The notes: generated by a model not told the origin, from the sequence alone. A DNA stretch of 39,537 bases from Deltaproteobacteria bacterium (GCA_021782655.1 JAJXUT010000010.1:1-39537); one strand, 5' to 3'. Positions 1 to 8,964 are shown, numbered from the stretch's first letter. A program made the numbers and translations.

Positions 1-377
1 CGCGTCAGGACTTTGTGGTCATGGACTTGCGCGAGGCGGCCCAGCAGCACCGGAAGAGAAACAAGGACCTGGTGCGGCTTAGGGGGCGGATCCTGGACCG
101 GAACGGACGGCCCCTGGCCTTGGCTTACGCGGTGGCCGATCGCCAGCAGCAGGTCAAGGACCTGCCCGCCTACCTCTCGGCCTGGACAGACGCGAGCGGG
201 GATTATATCCTGCTGCTGCCGCCCGGCAAGTACTACCTCTCGGCCCAAACCGGGTTTCCCCCTGCCCCGGAGCTTACCTTGGGCCAGGAGGTAACTCTCT
301 CCTCCGACACCGACGGGGTTGACCTCAAGACCGCCACCGAGGCCCCGGCCGCTGCCGAGCCTCCCGACGCCCCCTGA
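1..377 (+). CDS. 3' end of an unidentified protein with a carboxypeptidase-regulatory-like fold
   Basis: The frame is open to the left edge (reading ...RQDFVVMDLREAAQQ), so the gene very probably starts outside the window and only about 125 residues are visible. The visible part looks like a transthyretin/CarboxypepD_reg-type beta sandwich: a 'RGRILDRNGRPL' strand, a 'DASGDYILLLPPGKYYLSA' strand-turn-strand, then a low-complexity Ala/Pro/Glu tail. Such domains usually sit in exported or surface proteins. I do not recognise the full protein. A GTG at 15 or ATG at 21 could in principle start it, but there is no Shine-Dalgarno sequence in the few bases available. It is followed by about 180 bases without a gene and then the cold-shock gene. 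Confidence 0.6.
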   Translation, partial: RQDFVVMDLREAAQQHRKRNKDLVRLRGRILDRNGRPLALAYAVADRQQQVKDLPAYLSAWTDASGDYILLLPPGKYYLSAQTGFPPAPELTLGQEVTLSSDTDGVDLKTATEAPAAAEPPDAP

Positions 378-475
378 TTTAGGCGCCGTGCGACTCGGCG
401 GCTGGCCACCCGATTTGTTGTCTCCATTTGGCCTAAAACCGCCTTCCCGTTTTTTGCCTTAGCTGAAAAGTTATA

Positions 476-507
476 TTGCGCAATCGGCGTTTTTATGTCT
501 ATATAAT
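476..507 (+). promoter_or_regulatory. Probable sigma-70 promoter of the cold-shock gene
   Basis: A perfect -10 hexamer TATAAT lies at 502-507. The best -35-like hexamer, TTGCGC at 476-481, is weak and 20 bases away; it lies inside the 10-bp palindrome ATTGCGCAAT (475-484). Transcription would begin near 514 and give a leader of about 45 bases. The rest of 378-475 holds nothing I can identify. Confidence 0.5.
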
Positions 508-558
508 CAGGGGATGCGGTTTGTTTTTTGGGTTACATTCAATGAAAAGGAGTGGAAA

Positions 559-759
559 ATGCCAGAGGGTAAAGTGAAGTGGTTTAATGCCAAAAAGGGT
601 TTCGGCTTTCTTGAGCGGGACAATGGCGACGACGTCTTTGTCCATTTTTCCGCCATCCAGACCGATGGATTCCGCACCTTAAACGAAGGGGATAAGGTGA
701 CCTTCGAGGTGGTGGACGGCGAAAAGGGCCCCTCGGCCGCCAATGTGAAGCGCATATGA
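559..759 (+). CDS. Cold-shock domain protein (CspA family)
   Basis: A 66-residue single-domain nucleic-acid-binding protein of standard CspA size. It binds single-stranded RNA/DNA and acts as an RNA chaperone in the cytoplasm. The opening '[17 protein letters not shown]' and the RNP1 (KGFGF, residues 13-17) and RNP2 (VFVHF, 26-30) motifs are intact, and the 'GPSAANV' end is typical. The open frame extends upstream to 514, but ATG 559 is preceded by AAAGGAGTGG at a good distance and gives the family start. It is a single-gene unit with its own -10 box, a structured 3' region that begins in the stop codon, and a palindromic terminator before the convergent cytochrome gene. Confidence 0.95.
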   Translation: MPEGKVKWFNAKKGFGFLERDNGDDVFVHFSAIQTDGFRTLNEGDKVTFEVVDGEKGPSAANVKRI

Positions 760-879
760 GCCTGTTGTGGAACTTGCTTTTTGTTCGCTTGGCACACGAG
801 TGGTTGATTCGTATGTCGCTGACGGCACAACAGGCTGTATGTAGGTTGTGACGGCTTGAGGTTCTGCGACAGGCTCATA
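755..879 (+). ncRNA. Long imperfect hairpin in the 3' region of the cold-shock mRNA (possible small RNA or stability element)
   Basis: Bases 755-775 pair with 859-879 over 21 positions if G-U pairs are allowed: a perfect 11-bp core 755-765/869-879, then four wobble positions that pair only in RNA read from the plus strand. The stem contains the csp stop codon (757-759). A competing perfect 10-bp pairing, 760-769/826-835, uses part of the same left arm, and CACAAC 826-831 can also pair with GTTGTG 845-850. Mutually exclusive folds are therefore possible. No function is known; this is read by eye only. Confidence 0.35.
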
Positions 880-896
880 CTAGCAATTTTTCCTCT

Positions 897-958
897 CACC
901 CACGGACAAAAAAAGGCCAGGACTTGCGCAAGTCCTGGCCTTTTTTTGTCCGTGGGTG
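897..958. terminator. 62-bp perfect palindrome, bidirectional intrinsic terminator
   Basis: Arms 897-927 and 928-958 are exact reverse complements with no spacer. Each arm holds a seven-base A or T run flanking a 26-bp GC-rich core (GGCCAGGACTTGC and its complement), so either strand gives a strong hairpin followed by a U run. It lies between the convergent csp (plus) and nine-heme cytochrome (minus) genes and can end both transcripts. Confidence 0.85.
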
Positions 959-971
959 CCGTGAGGCCTGG

Positions 972-3128
972 TTACGGGTTGGGGCCGTCGTGACAACTCC
1001 AGCAGGTGACTCGCTCGCCGGCGGCGAAGGTCTTGGCCCCCCCATCGTCTATGTTGAAGGTTTTGGCTACCTTAATGACGGCAAGGGATGATCCGGCACT
1101 GGTGGTGCCGTGGCAGTAGTAGCAGTTGGTCTTTGGCGTGGTGCCGAAGGCATCAGGGTGGCTATTGACCCAGGACTGGCCAAGGTTATGCATGCCATGT
1201 GGACCGCCGTTAACACTACTGGGCATGGTCGCATGGCAGACCGTGCACTCGCGGATGGCTGCGGCGTAGCTCTGGGCCTGGATAGCACGTAGGTTGTCGT
1301 TAGCCTGGTTGTCGTTGGCGCTTGGTTTATCGGTGAACTCGGCATGTGTCGAGTTGTGGCAGGCTTCGCATTGCAAGTTGCCGTGACCGGTGCTGAAGCG
1401 GAACAGACTCCATCCCTGTGCCGGAGTGTTCGGATTAGAGGCGAAGCGGATATCGTTCCAGGTCTTGAACGTGCCGTCGGCATTTATCGCCACCGTCTCC
1501 CTGACACCGTCATGGTGGCAGGATTGGCAGGTTGGCATGTCGAACCAGCCGTTGCGCGCCTTGTTCCCAACGGTCAGCATTGAGCCATGGCAGGATTGGC
1601 ACTCCATGGTGTGGTTGCCATTGCTGTTCGTGGGGTTGCCCATGGCGCCGCGCAGACATTGGGTCTTCTTGCCTGGATGGCAGTTGTAGCATGCGTCGCG
1701 GGTACCGATACTGTCAAGGGTTTGGGTCTGGCCCGGCAGAGTGACGTTGGCGTGTCGGTTATGCATGGCGGCGGTCATGCTGGAGACGCCGGGCACGCCG
1801 CTGATGCCCCATACCGCCAGGGCATTGCTGTTGTGGCAGGTGTCACACAGTACGGGCTTGCCGGTGACGGCCGAGGACTCCAGGCTGCTGCCGTATCCTT
1901 TCTGAGTTAGGAGACTGGTGTAATTAGCGGTGTTGGCGTTTTTCTCGTCATGCAGACGCAGGATGTTCATCCGCCAATCCTTCTCTGATCCTAATGGTAA
2001 ATTTACCCAGCCGGATACCGGCTTGGCGGCGGGATTGCCGGTGTTGCTGGCGTGGCAAGTGCCGCAGTTGATCTCGCTTGATACCGGCAGCACGGCGGTG
2101 GTGCTGGCGATTGCCTTGTTGGTGCCGTCGTAGGCTGTAACCTTAACCATTGGGAAGTAGTTTTCATGCATGTTGTCGTCGATGGGGGTTATGGGGATGC
2201 CGCTGGCCTCGAACCAGTTAAACTGGCTTTCCCAGGTCAACGGGGCAGGTTTGGAGGAGGCCATAGGGTTGCCGGTTAGACCGATATCGAGTGAGGGGCT
2301 GACACCGAAGAGGGGTAGAGCGTAATTCCAAAAGTTGGTCTTGGTGTGGCTTACGCTGTTGAGCGACCCATCGGGGGCGGCTGTGGCTTCGTAGGTTATG
2401 GTATAGCCACTGTCGGCTAGCTTGCCGCCCACAACCAACTGGGCATTAAGGTCATTGAATGGAGGGAGCAGGGTAAAGACGGAGAAGTCGGAATCTGAGC
2501 AGTGCATTCCGAGATCATTCCAGGCGAACAGATGGGTGCCGTTTATAGATGTGGCTGGCGTACTTGAGGTGGCTGGCGCACTTATGATATAGCTGGCCGA
2601 AGCAGTAGCTGTATTGCCAGCTTTGTCTTTGGCCTTGACGACAAAAGTTTTGTTGCCGGGCGTTGATGTGTCTATGACTCCTCCGTTGACGACTGTGCCG
2701 GTGCAGGTCGCCATTTTCGACATATTATCACCGCAGGTGAACATGGCGGTTACCTTCTGATTGAGTTTATAGGTGGCCCCGGCTGCCGGAGTGGTGATGG
2801 TTGCGCTAGGCGGGGTGGCATCGCGTTTGATGGTCACCGATTTAATGCTGGTGCCGTCGCTGGTGGTCGCCTTGCAGGTATAGGTTGCACCGGATGTATC
2901 ATTGCTGCGGGTAACTGTGTCGCATCCAGATTTGCTAGTTATTGCCGATTTGAGGGCAGACAACTTCCAGGACAACGTAACATTGCTAACGTACCAGCCG
3001 TTATTGCCTAGATCTCCTGTCAATGTTGGGGTAATGGTTGGTGGTGTTTTATCTTCTGCAAGGAGCTGGCTATGTGTAAAAATTATTATTACGAGGCTTA
3101 AAGCTGAGATGAGCACATATTTTTTCAC
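972..3128 (-). CDS. Secreted nine-heme c-type cytochrome with N-terminal Ig-like domains
   Basis: A 718-residue protein with a signal peptide (hydrophobic stretch about residues 4-20, cleavage near LLAED), then one or two bacterial Ig-like repeats (about 27-185, including 'TPGNKTFVVKAKDKAGNTA'), then a catalytic or electron-transfer half. Nine CXXCH heme sites are visible at about residues 355, 428, 480, 510, 534, 587, 628, 669 and 709. It should be exported and loaded with heme outside the cytoplasm; Ig-like modules suggest a surface location. The longer frame starts at 3170, but GTG 3128 has AAGGAGGTG seven bases upstream and starts directly at the signal peptide. It stands alone, without a cognate porin or other cytochrome next to it. 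The family is not one I can name; electron transfer to an outside acceptor is inference. Confidence 0.85.
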   Translation of the reverse strand: MKKYVLISALSLVIIIFTHSQLLAEDKTPPTITPTLTGDLGNNGWYVSNVTLSWKLSALKSAITSKSGCDTVTRSNDTSGATYTCKATTSDGTSIKSVTIKRDATPPSATITTPAAGATYKLNQKVTAMFTCGDNMSKMATCTGTVVNGGVIDTSTPGNKTFVVKAKDKAGNTATASASYIISAPATSSTPATSINGTHLFAWNDLGMHCSDSDFSVFTLLPPFNDLNAQLVVGGKLADSGYTITYEATAAPDGSLNSVSHTKTNFWNYALPLFGVSPSLDIGLTGNPMASSKPAPLTWESQFNWFEASGIPITPIDDNMHENYFPMVKVTAYDGTNKAIASTTAVLPVSSEINCGTCHASNTGNPAAKPVSGWVNLPLGSEKDWRMNILRLHDEKNANTANYTSLLTQKGYGSSLESSAVTGKPVLCDTCHNSNALAVWGISGVPGVSSMTAAMHNRHANVTLPGQTQTLDSIGTRDACYNCHPGKKTQCLRGAMGNPTNSNGNHTMECQSCHGSMLTVGNKARNGWFDMPTCQSCHHDGVRETVAINADGTFKTWNDIRFASNPNTPAQGWSLFRFSTGHGNLQCEACHNSTHAEFTDKPSANDNQANDNLRAIQAQSYAAAIRECTVCHATMPSSVNGGPHGMHNLGQSWVNSHPDAFGTTPKTNCYYCHGTTSAGSSLAVIKVAKTFNIDDGGAKTFAAGERVTCWSCHDGPNP

Positions 3129-3215
3129 ATCACACCTCCTTGTTGAATTTACTGACAAAATTGGCAACACAGCATGGACTCAATGCGAAAAGATATAGGT
3201 GTTTTCTATAAATCT

Positions 3216-3256
3216 TAATGCTAATGATAATTAATCGCCAAACGTCTTTTTGTCAA
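3216..3256 (-). promoter_or_regulatory. Promoter of the nine-heme cytochrome with a Fur-box-like sequence over the -10
   Basis: On the minus strand a perfect TTGACA (3251-3256) is followed after 18 bases by AATTAT (3227-3232), a 4/6 match to the -10. The AT-rich stretch 3216-3236 contains AATGATAATTAAT-like hexamers that resemble a Fur box and cover the -10. The transcript would start near 3220 and leave a leader of about 90 bases. Iron control is inference from the motif and the heme load of the product. Confidence 0.4.
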
Positions 3257-3495
3257 ATATAGTTTAAGCTTTTGATGAAAAATTTTCTCTCACCGTGGGA
3301 GTAGTAGAGAGCTGAAACATTGTACTGCTGGGGGATGATTGCAAAGCAATCCATTGCAGGTTTGTTTATAGCAATATGCTTGCCATAACATAAGATTGGC
3401 TTATGCTGTATATGTTATCTGCTTGATTATACGCTTAGTTTTGGATGGATATGATTTTGTGGCGGGATGTTTTACTGTTTTACTGTTACTAACCT
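3257..3495. other. AT-rich intergenic stretch, no gene seen
   Basis: This stretch lies between the RND pump stop codon and the cytochrome promoter. It is clearly richer in A+T than its surroundings. I see a small hairpin (GATTGC 3337-3342 with GCAATC 3346-3351) and a tandem TTTTACTGT repeat just before 3490. Neither gives a convincing terminator for the RND operon, and no open frame has a ribosome-binding site. Confidence 0.5.
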
Positions 3496-6400
3496 TTAGT
3501 GCATGTTAGTTTTTGGGCATAGCAGCCAAAAGACGCAGGGCAGGACAACCAGCACCAGCGGCACCTGGATCAGCAGCCCGGAGATGATGGCGATGGCCAG
3601 CGGCTGCTGCATCGCCGAGCCCTGACCGATGGCTAGGGCTAGGGGCAGAAGGGTGAGGATCGCCACCACGGTGGTCATCACGATGGGCCGCATCCGGTTT
3701 TTACCCGCCTCCACCAGGGCCGCCAAAGACTCCATGCCCTCGGTCAACAGCTCCCGGTATTCCGAGAAGTAGAAGATGGCCACCTCGGTGACGATGCCCA
3801 CGATCATGGTCATCCCCATCATGGCCGAGATGTTGAGCTCGGTGCCGGTCAGCCAGAGCCCGGCGAAGACCGCCGACAGGGAGAGGAGGGGGATGACGAT
3901 GATGGACAGCACCACCCGGAAGCGCTCGTAGAGGAAGAGGAGCAGGAGGAAAACCAGGGCCAGGGCGGCGACGAAGACCGCAAACAGCCCCCGGAAGGCG
4001 ATCTGCTGCTGCCGGTACATCCCGCCCAGCGCGAAGTACATCCCCTTGGGAATCAACCCTGGCTGGCCCAAGGCCTGGCGCACCTCCCGCACCACCGAGC
4101 CCATGTCCCGGCCGCTTATCCGGCCGGTGACCGCCACCATCGGTTTCAGGTTTTCGCTCGTTATCTCCGGCTGGCCGGTGACCGGGGTGATGCTGGCCAC
4201 CCGTCGCAGCGGGAATAGGTGGCCGTCCGGGGCCCGCAGCATGAAGGCGCCGATATCCGAATCCATGGCCCGCTTCCGGGGCGGGATCCACACCCGCACC
4301 CCCACCATCTTGATCCCCTCCTGCACCTCGGTGGTCACCGTCCCGGAAAGGTAGGCGCGCACCATGCGGGTAACCGCGTCGGGCTCCATCCCCTCCAGGG
4401 CCGCCTTGGTGCGATCCACGTGGATGTCCAAGGCGTCGCCCGCCAGGACGATGCCGTCTCTTACATCCACCACCCCTGGCAGTTTTTTGATCGTCTTGGC
4501 CACTCGGCGGCTGGCCGCGAAGAGCTGCCGCTGGTCGTTGGCGTAGAGCTTGATCTCGATCGGCTGCGGCACTGCGGTCAGGTCGCCGATCAGGTCCTCC
4601 ATCAACTGGGCCAGCTCGATCCGGAGCCCCGGCACCTGGCGCTCCACCTGGCCACGGATCTCGTCCATCACCTTCTCGATGGGCCGGCGCGGCAGGGGTT
4701 TTAGGCGGATGAAGAAGTCGCCGGTGTTGGCCTCGGTCAGTCCTCCGCCTAGCTGGGTGCCGGTGCGGCGGGAGTAGGTGGCCACGTCCGGGTTGGCCTT
4801 GATGATCGCCTCCACCTGGCGCAGCAGCCGGTCGGTCTCCGAAAGGGCGGTGCCGGGCGGGGTCCAGTAGTCGAGGATGAAGCCGCCCTCGTCCATGGCC
4901 GGCATGAAGCCCGAGCCCACCTTATGGTAGCTGAAGTAGCCCAGGGCCAGAAGCGGTGCCACTCCCAGGATGATTAGGGTCGGACGCCCAAGCAGGGTGG
5001 TCATCAGGCGTCCGTAGAGGCGGTGCGCCCAGGCCATGACCGGCCCGCCCTCCTCCTCTTGGGCCTCCTTTTCCCCTAAAAGGTGATCGGCCAGGATGGG
5101 GATTGCGAGCCAGGTAATCAGGAAGGAGATGAGCAGGGAGGCGGCCATGGTCACCGACAGGGCCTTGAAGAAGGCCCCGGTCACCCCGCTCAGGAAGGCC
5201 AAGGGGAGGAAGATGACGATGGTGGCGGCGGAGGAGCCGGCCAGCGGCTGGGCGAATTCGCGGGCCGCAGCCATGACCCGGCCCCGGTGATCGCCGCCGC
5301 TGCCCCTAAGTCTTCGGATGATGTGCTCCACCATGACGATGACGTCGTCGATGATTAGTCCCACCGCCGCCGCCATGCCGCCCAAGGTCATGATGTTGAA
5401 GCTCATGCCCAGGAGGTCGAGCAGGACGATGGTGGCGGCCAGTACCGTGGGCACCACCACCACCGCGATCAGGGTGATCTTTAAGCTGCGCAGGAAGAGC
5501 AGTAGCACCGCCGCCCCCAGGATCACCCCGATGATAATGGCGTCGCGGACGCTGACCGCCGAGTTGACGATCAGTTCGCTCTGGTCGTACCAGGCGCTTA
5601 TCTTTACCCCCGGTGGCAGTTGGGGCGTGAACCGGGCCAGCTTGGCCTTGATGTCGTCGGCGATCTGGACGGTGTTGCCGCCCGGCTGCTGATAGACGTT
5701 GATCAGCACCGCCTCCCGCCCGTCGGCGGTCACCCGCTGCCACTGGGGCACGGTGTCCTGGCTCACGGTGGCGATCTCCTCCAGGCGGGTCACGCCGTTG
5801 GGGCCGCTTTTGACGATGGCCTTGCGGATCTCGTCTAAGTTGGTCAGCCGGGTGTCGCTCATGGCGAGATAGAGCTTGTAGTGATCCTCCAGCCGGCCCA
5901 CGGCGGTGATCACGTTGCTGGCCGAGAGGGCTTTGGCCACGTCGTCTAAGGTAAGCCCGTAGGCGTCAAGCCGGGCCGGGTCAACCGTCACCCGGTATTC
6001 CTCGAGGCTGCCGCCGGTCACCTGCACCCGTGAGGCCCCGTTGACGCTGGAGAGCAGGGGTACCAACTGGTAACGGGCCAGGTCGTGCAGTTCCACCTGG
6101 GAGTGGCTGGCCGAGGTGAGGCTGTAGGCCAGCACCGGGAAGACGGTGGGGTCCATGCGCTCCACCTCGAAGGTGGTGCCGCTGGGTAGCCCAGGCAGCA
6201 CCCGGCTGACCGCCGATTCCACCTGCAGCATGGCTTCGATCATGTTGGCGCCCCAGGCGAAATTCACCGACACCTCGGCGCTGCCCCGGCTGCTGGTGGA
6301 ACGCACCGACTCCACCCCCGGCACCGCCCGCACCGCCTGCTCCACCGGCCGGGTCACCATCAGCTCCATCAGCTCGGCGGCCCGGTCGCCGGCGTCCAGC

Positions 6401-6546
6401 GAGATGACCACCCGGGGGAACTCGACCTTGGGAAAGAGGGCGACCGGCAGCTTAAAGGCCACCACCGCCCCGGTCACCGCCATCATCAGCACCAGGAAGA
6501 GGATGGAGCGGCGATGGGCCTGCACCCAACTGGTGAACAGGCTCAC
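3496..6546 (-). CDS. RND efflux transporter, inner-membrane permease subunit
   Basis: A 1016-residue resistance-nodulation-division permease of full family length. It uses the proton gradient to drive a tripartite pump from the periplasm or inner membrane across the outer membrane. The N-terminus (first membrane helix about residues 13-30), two large periplasmic loops and twelve expected membrane helices are present. The TM4 region carries 'GLIIDDVIVMVEH', with the Asp pair used for proton relay in RND pumps. The sequence is intermediate between the HAE (drug) and HME (metal) groups, so the substrate cannot be read from it. GTG 6546 overlaps the stop of the adaptor gene (GTGA), with GGAGG upstream, so the two are translationally coupled. 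It is the last gene of the outer-membrane factor - adaptor - pump operon, itself just downstream of a nickel/cobalt importer. Confidence 0.93.
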   Translation of the reverse strand: MSLFTSWVQAHRRSILFLVLMMAVTGAVVAFKLPVALFPKVEFPRVVISLDAGDRAAELMELMVTRPVEQAVRAVPGVESVRSTSSRGSAEVSVNFAWGANMIEAMLQVESAVSRVLPGLPSGTTFEVERMDPTVFPVLAYSLTSASHSQVELHDLARYQLVPLLSSVNGASRVQVTGGSLEEYRVTVDPARLDAYGLTLDDVAKALSASNVITAVGRLEDHYKLYLAMSDTRLTNLDEIRKAIVKSGPNGVTRLEEIATVSQDTVPQWQRVTADGREAVLINVYQQPGGNTVQIADDIKAKLARFTPQLPPGVKISAWYDQSELIVNSAVSVRDAIIIGVILGAAVLLLFLRSLKITLIAVVVVPTVLAATIVLLDLLGMSFNIMTLGGMAAAVGLIIDDVIVMVEHIIRRLRGSGGDHRGRVMAAAREFAQPLAGSSAATIVIFLPLAFLSGVTGAFFKALSVTMAASLLISFLITWLAIPILADHLLGEKEAQEEEGGPVMAWAHRLYGRLMTTLLGRPTLIILGVAPLLALGYFSYHKVGSGFMPAMDEGGFILDYWTPPGTALSETDRLLRQVEAIIKANPDVATYSRRTGTQLGGGLTEANTGDFFIRLKPLPRRPIEKVMDEIRGQVERQVPGLRIELAQLMEDLIGDLTAVPQPIEIKLYANDQRQLFAASRRVAKTIKKLPGVVDVRDGIVLAGDALDIHVDRTKAALEGMEPDAVTRMVRAYLSGTVTTEVQEGIKMVGVRVWIPPRKRAMDSDIGAFMLRAPDGHLFPLRRVASITPVTGQPEITSENLKPMVAVTGRISGRDMGSVVREVRQALGQPGLIPKGMYFALGGMYRQQQIAFRGLFAVFVAALALVFLLLLFLYERFRVVLSIIVIPLLSLSAVFAGLWLTGTELNISAMMGMTMIVGIVTEVAIFYFSEYRELLTEGMESLAALVEAGKNRMRPIVMTTVVAILTLLPLALAIGQGSAMQQPLAIAIISGLLIQVPLVLVVLPCVFWLLCPKTNMH

Positions 6547-7589
6547 TGCCCCGCCTCCTCCCGCACCGCCATCCCCTCCTTAAGCTCGTAGTTGCCCAGG
6601 GTAACCACCTGGTCGCCGGCGGCAAGAGCCCCCTTGACCTCCACCACCCCGTCGTTTTCCAGCCCTGGGGTCACCGCGACCCGGTGGGCTTGGCCGTCGC
6701 GAACCACAAAGACATAGGCGCCGTTGGCGTCCCGAAGCAGGGCGCTTCGGGGCACCACCTTCCCCTGGCGGCGGTTTATGGCAATCACCCCCTTGACTTG
6801 GGTGCCCAGAGCTAGCTCCGCCTTGCCGGGCGGCAAGACGACGGTGACATCGACCAGCCTGGTCTGGGGATTGACCATGCCGAACACCCGCTTGACCAGG
6901 CCCGGAACGCTCATCCGCTCGTCAAACACCGATGACACCGCAACCTGCATCCCTGGCCTGACCCGTCCCCGTTCCTCCGGTTCGATGCCGATCACGGCCA
7001 GCAATTGGTCGCGGCAGACAAGCTGGATGAGCGAGGTGCCCGCCGGAGGCCGGTCGCCGGGCTTGGCGCCGACCTGGCTGACCAGTCCGGCGAAGGGGGC
7101 CTTGAGCACCGTCCGTCCGTTGTCGGTGCCCAATTGACGCTGGGTCGCCAGGGCCTGCTCCGCGTCCGCTACCCCCTTCTTGGCCTGCTCCACCTGGGCC
7201 CTGGTCGCCATCTGCCGTCTCGCCATTGCCTCGACCCTGGCCAGCTCGGCGCGGGCGAACTCGAGGTTGGAGCGGGCTTGGATGAAGTTTGTGGCCTCGG
7301 TCAGAGCGACCGCCACCTCGACCAACGGCGCCCCCTTTTTTACCACCTGACCCGGACTGACCCAGAGTCGGGTCACCTGCGCCGCGTAGGGCAGATTCAG
7401 GTTGGTCGTGTCCTCGGGGGCGGCGCTGACCGTGCCGTAACCGGTGATGGCGTGATCAAGCTCCTGAATTGCGAGCGGGGCGGTGCGCACCACCGCCACC
7501 GGCTGGCCCTCGGCCAGACAGGCCGCCGTCCGTAAACACAGCGATAATACGATTATTGTTGCCAGTTTATTTATGGTCGATCTCATCAT
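6543..7589 (-). CDS. RND efflux periplasmic adaptor (membrane fusion protein)
   Basis: A 348-residue adaptor that links the pump to the outer-membrane channel. A signal peptide is visible (hydrophobic about residues 8-24, ending AACLAEG). It is followed by a lipoyl/barrel-sandwich segment ('LPYAAQVTRLWVSPGQVVKKGAPL'-type half and the matching 'VLKAPFAGLVSQVGAKPGD' half) around an alpha-helical hairpin with 'FARAELARVEAMARR', then a beta-barrel and a membrane-proximal domain ending 'LGNYELKEGMAVR'. Its length fits a short CusB/HlyD-like adaptor, with no metal-binding Met- or His-rich N-terminus. The start codon overlaps the end of the outer-membrane factor gene by 23 bases, with AAGGTGAAAG just upstream. 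Confidence 0.92.
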   Translation of the reverse strand: MMRSTINKLATIIVLSLCLRTAACLAEGQPVAVVRTAPLAIQELDHAITGYGTVSAAPEDTTNLNLPYAAQVTRLWVSPGQVVKKGAPLVEVAVALTEATNFIQARSNLEFARAELARVEAMARRQMATRAQVEQAKKGVADAEQALATQRQLGTDNGRTVLKAPFAGLVSQVGAKPGDRPPAGTSLIQLVCRDQLLAVIGIEPEERGRVRPGMQVAVSSVFDERMSVPGLVKRVFGMVNPQTRLVDVTVVLPPGKAELALGTQVKGVIAINRRQGKVVPRSALLRDANGAYVFVVRDGQAHRVAVTPGLENDGVVEVKGALAAGDQVVTLGNYELKEGMAVREEAGQ

Positions 7590-8964
7590 CTTTCACCTTG
7601 AGCCCTGCACCTTGCCCCTCGAACCTTCCCTTGAAGTCGATACCGAGCAGGGTTTGCAGGGTGGCCTGTTGCTCGTCAAGCGACTGGTCAAGGGCCAGCG
7701 CCTCCAGTCGCTTCTCGAACAGGGCGGCGTCCAGAGCGGCGTAGGCGGTAAAGTCGAGGTCGCCGTCCTTAAGGGTCGCCTTGGCCTGGGCCACTGTCCT
7801 GGCCAGGGGCGGGATGGCCGCCTCGGTCTCCTTTAACTGCCGTTTAAGGAGGACGATCTGATCCTTGACCATCCCGGCCTCGCCGTAGGCGGTATCGAGA
7901 CGGGCCTGGTATTCGTCTTTTAGCCGCTTCCTCGTCGCCTGGGCCTGGGCGATGTGGCCCTGGTTGCGGTCGAAGAGGGGCAGGGTCAGGGTGACGGCCA
8001 GGCCGTTGGTGTTGATGCCGCTGGTGTCCCGGGCCCGGGATAGGCCGACGTTTAAGGCCGGGAATTGGGCCAGCACCTCCTGGCGCACCTGCTCCTCCTG
8101 GCTCTGGTATCCCGCCCGCAGGGCGAGCAGGTCGGGCCGGCGTTGCGGCAGCCGTTTGAGCGCGGCGGCGATCTCCTCCGCGCTTAAGGTGCTTAGATCC
8201 GCCCCGCCGGTCAGGTCGAGCCGCGCCTCCGGCGCCAGGCCCAGGATGGCGTTCAACTCGTGGCGGCTCTGGCTCTCTTGGCGCGCCAGATCGGCGATCC
8301 GCGTCTGTAGCGCCTGGAGTTCGGCCAGGCTGATGCTTGCCGCCTCCGCAGTTGTATCCCCCGCCGCCAAGGCTTGGGCGGTGCGTTGGTAACGGTCGGT
8401 GAGCAGACAGTGGTAGGCCTGGAGTTGGTGATTAAGCTTCTCCTGACCGCTGATCTTGATAAAGAGCAGCCGGGCTTTCTGCACTACCTGCCACTCCTGC
8501 CAGAGTACGCTCAGATCAACCTGGCGGGCCTTGGCCCTGGCCGCGTCCAGGGTCGCGCTGCGGCTGACCAGGCTGCCCAGGTCGTAGGAGAGCCCGAGGT
8601 TTTCGGCGTTCATCAGCCCCGGATCGCCGCCGGTCGGGTGATCGAGCCCGGCGGACAACTGCGGGTTGGGCAGGAGGCCGGCGGTCAGCATCTGGGCCTT
8701 GGCCTCCTGCCGCTGGTCGCGGACGGCCTTTAGGCCGGGGTTGTTGGCCACCGCCAGCATGGCCACCTCGGTGATGTCCAAGCCGTCTGCGGGGTCGAAA
8801 CGGTGGGGGGCAAGCCCGGGGATGGGCGAGGGGGTAAGGGTGATTTGCAGCCGGGCCGGGTCAGGGGCCAGGCTTGGGGCGGCGGGGAGCGGCTGGGGAT
8901 GGTAGGAGGCGCAGCCCGAGACGCCCAGCCCCAGGAGCAGGAGGCATAGGAATTTAACGCTCAT
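7567..8964 (-). CDS. Outer-membrane efflux lipoprotein (TolC/CusC-type)
   Basis: A 465-residue outer-membrane factor forming the exit duct of the tripartite pump. The N-terminus is a lipoprotein signal peptide with lipobox LGVSGC, so Cys18 is the probable lipid anchor. Two repeated OEP halves with long helices follow ('AMLAVANNPGLKAVRDQR' and 'ALKRLPQRRPDLLALRAGYQ' are the typical repeat starts). AAGGGGCC precedes ATG 8964. It is first in the pump operon and starts 67 bases after the end of the ABC ATPase gene, with no terminator visible in between, so co-transcription with the metal importer is possible. Confidence 0.93.
   Translation of the reverse strand: MSVKFLCLLLLGLGVSGCASYHPQPLPAAPSLAPDPARLQITLTPSPIPGLAPHRFDPADGLDITEVAMLAVANNPGLKAVRDQRQEAKAQMLTAGLLPNPQLSAGLDHPTGGDPGLMNAENLGLSYDLGSLVSRSATLDAARAKARQVDLSVLWQEWQVVQKARLLFIKISGQEKLNHQLQAYHCLLTDRYQRTAQALAAGDTTAEAASISLAELQALQTRIADLARQESQSRHELNAILGLAPEARLDLTGGADLSTLSAEEIAAALKRLPQRRPDLLALRAGYQSQEEQVRQEVLAQFPALNVGLSRARDTSGINTNGLAVTLTLPLFDRNQGHIAQAQATRKRLKDEYQARLDTAYGEAGMVKDQIVLLKRQLKETEAAIPPLARTVAQAKATLKDGDLDFTAYAALDAALFEKRLEALALDQSLDEQQATLQTLLGIDFKGRFEGQGAGLKVKDDEIDHK

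Noticed and set aside
507-899. 130-residue minus-strand frame over the cold-shock gene
   Set aside because: It lies antisense to a clear CspA gene and its 3' structure; no family resemblance.
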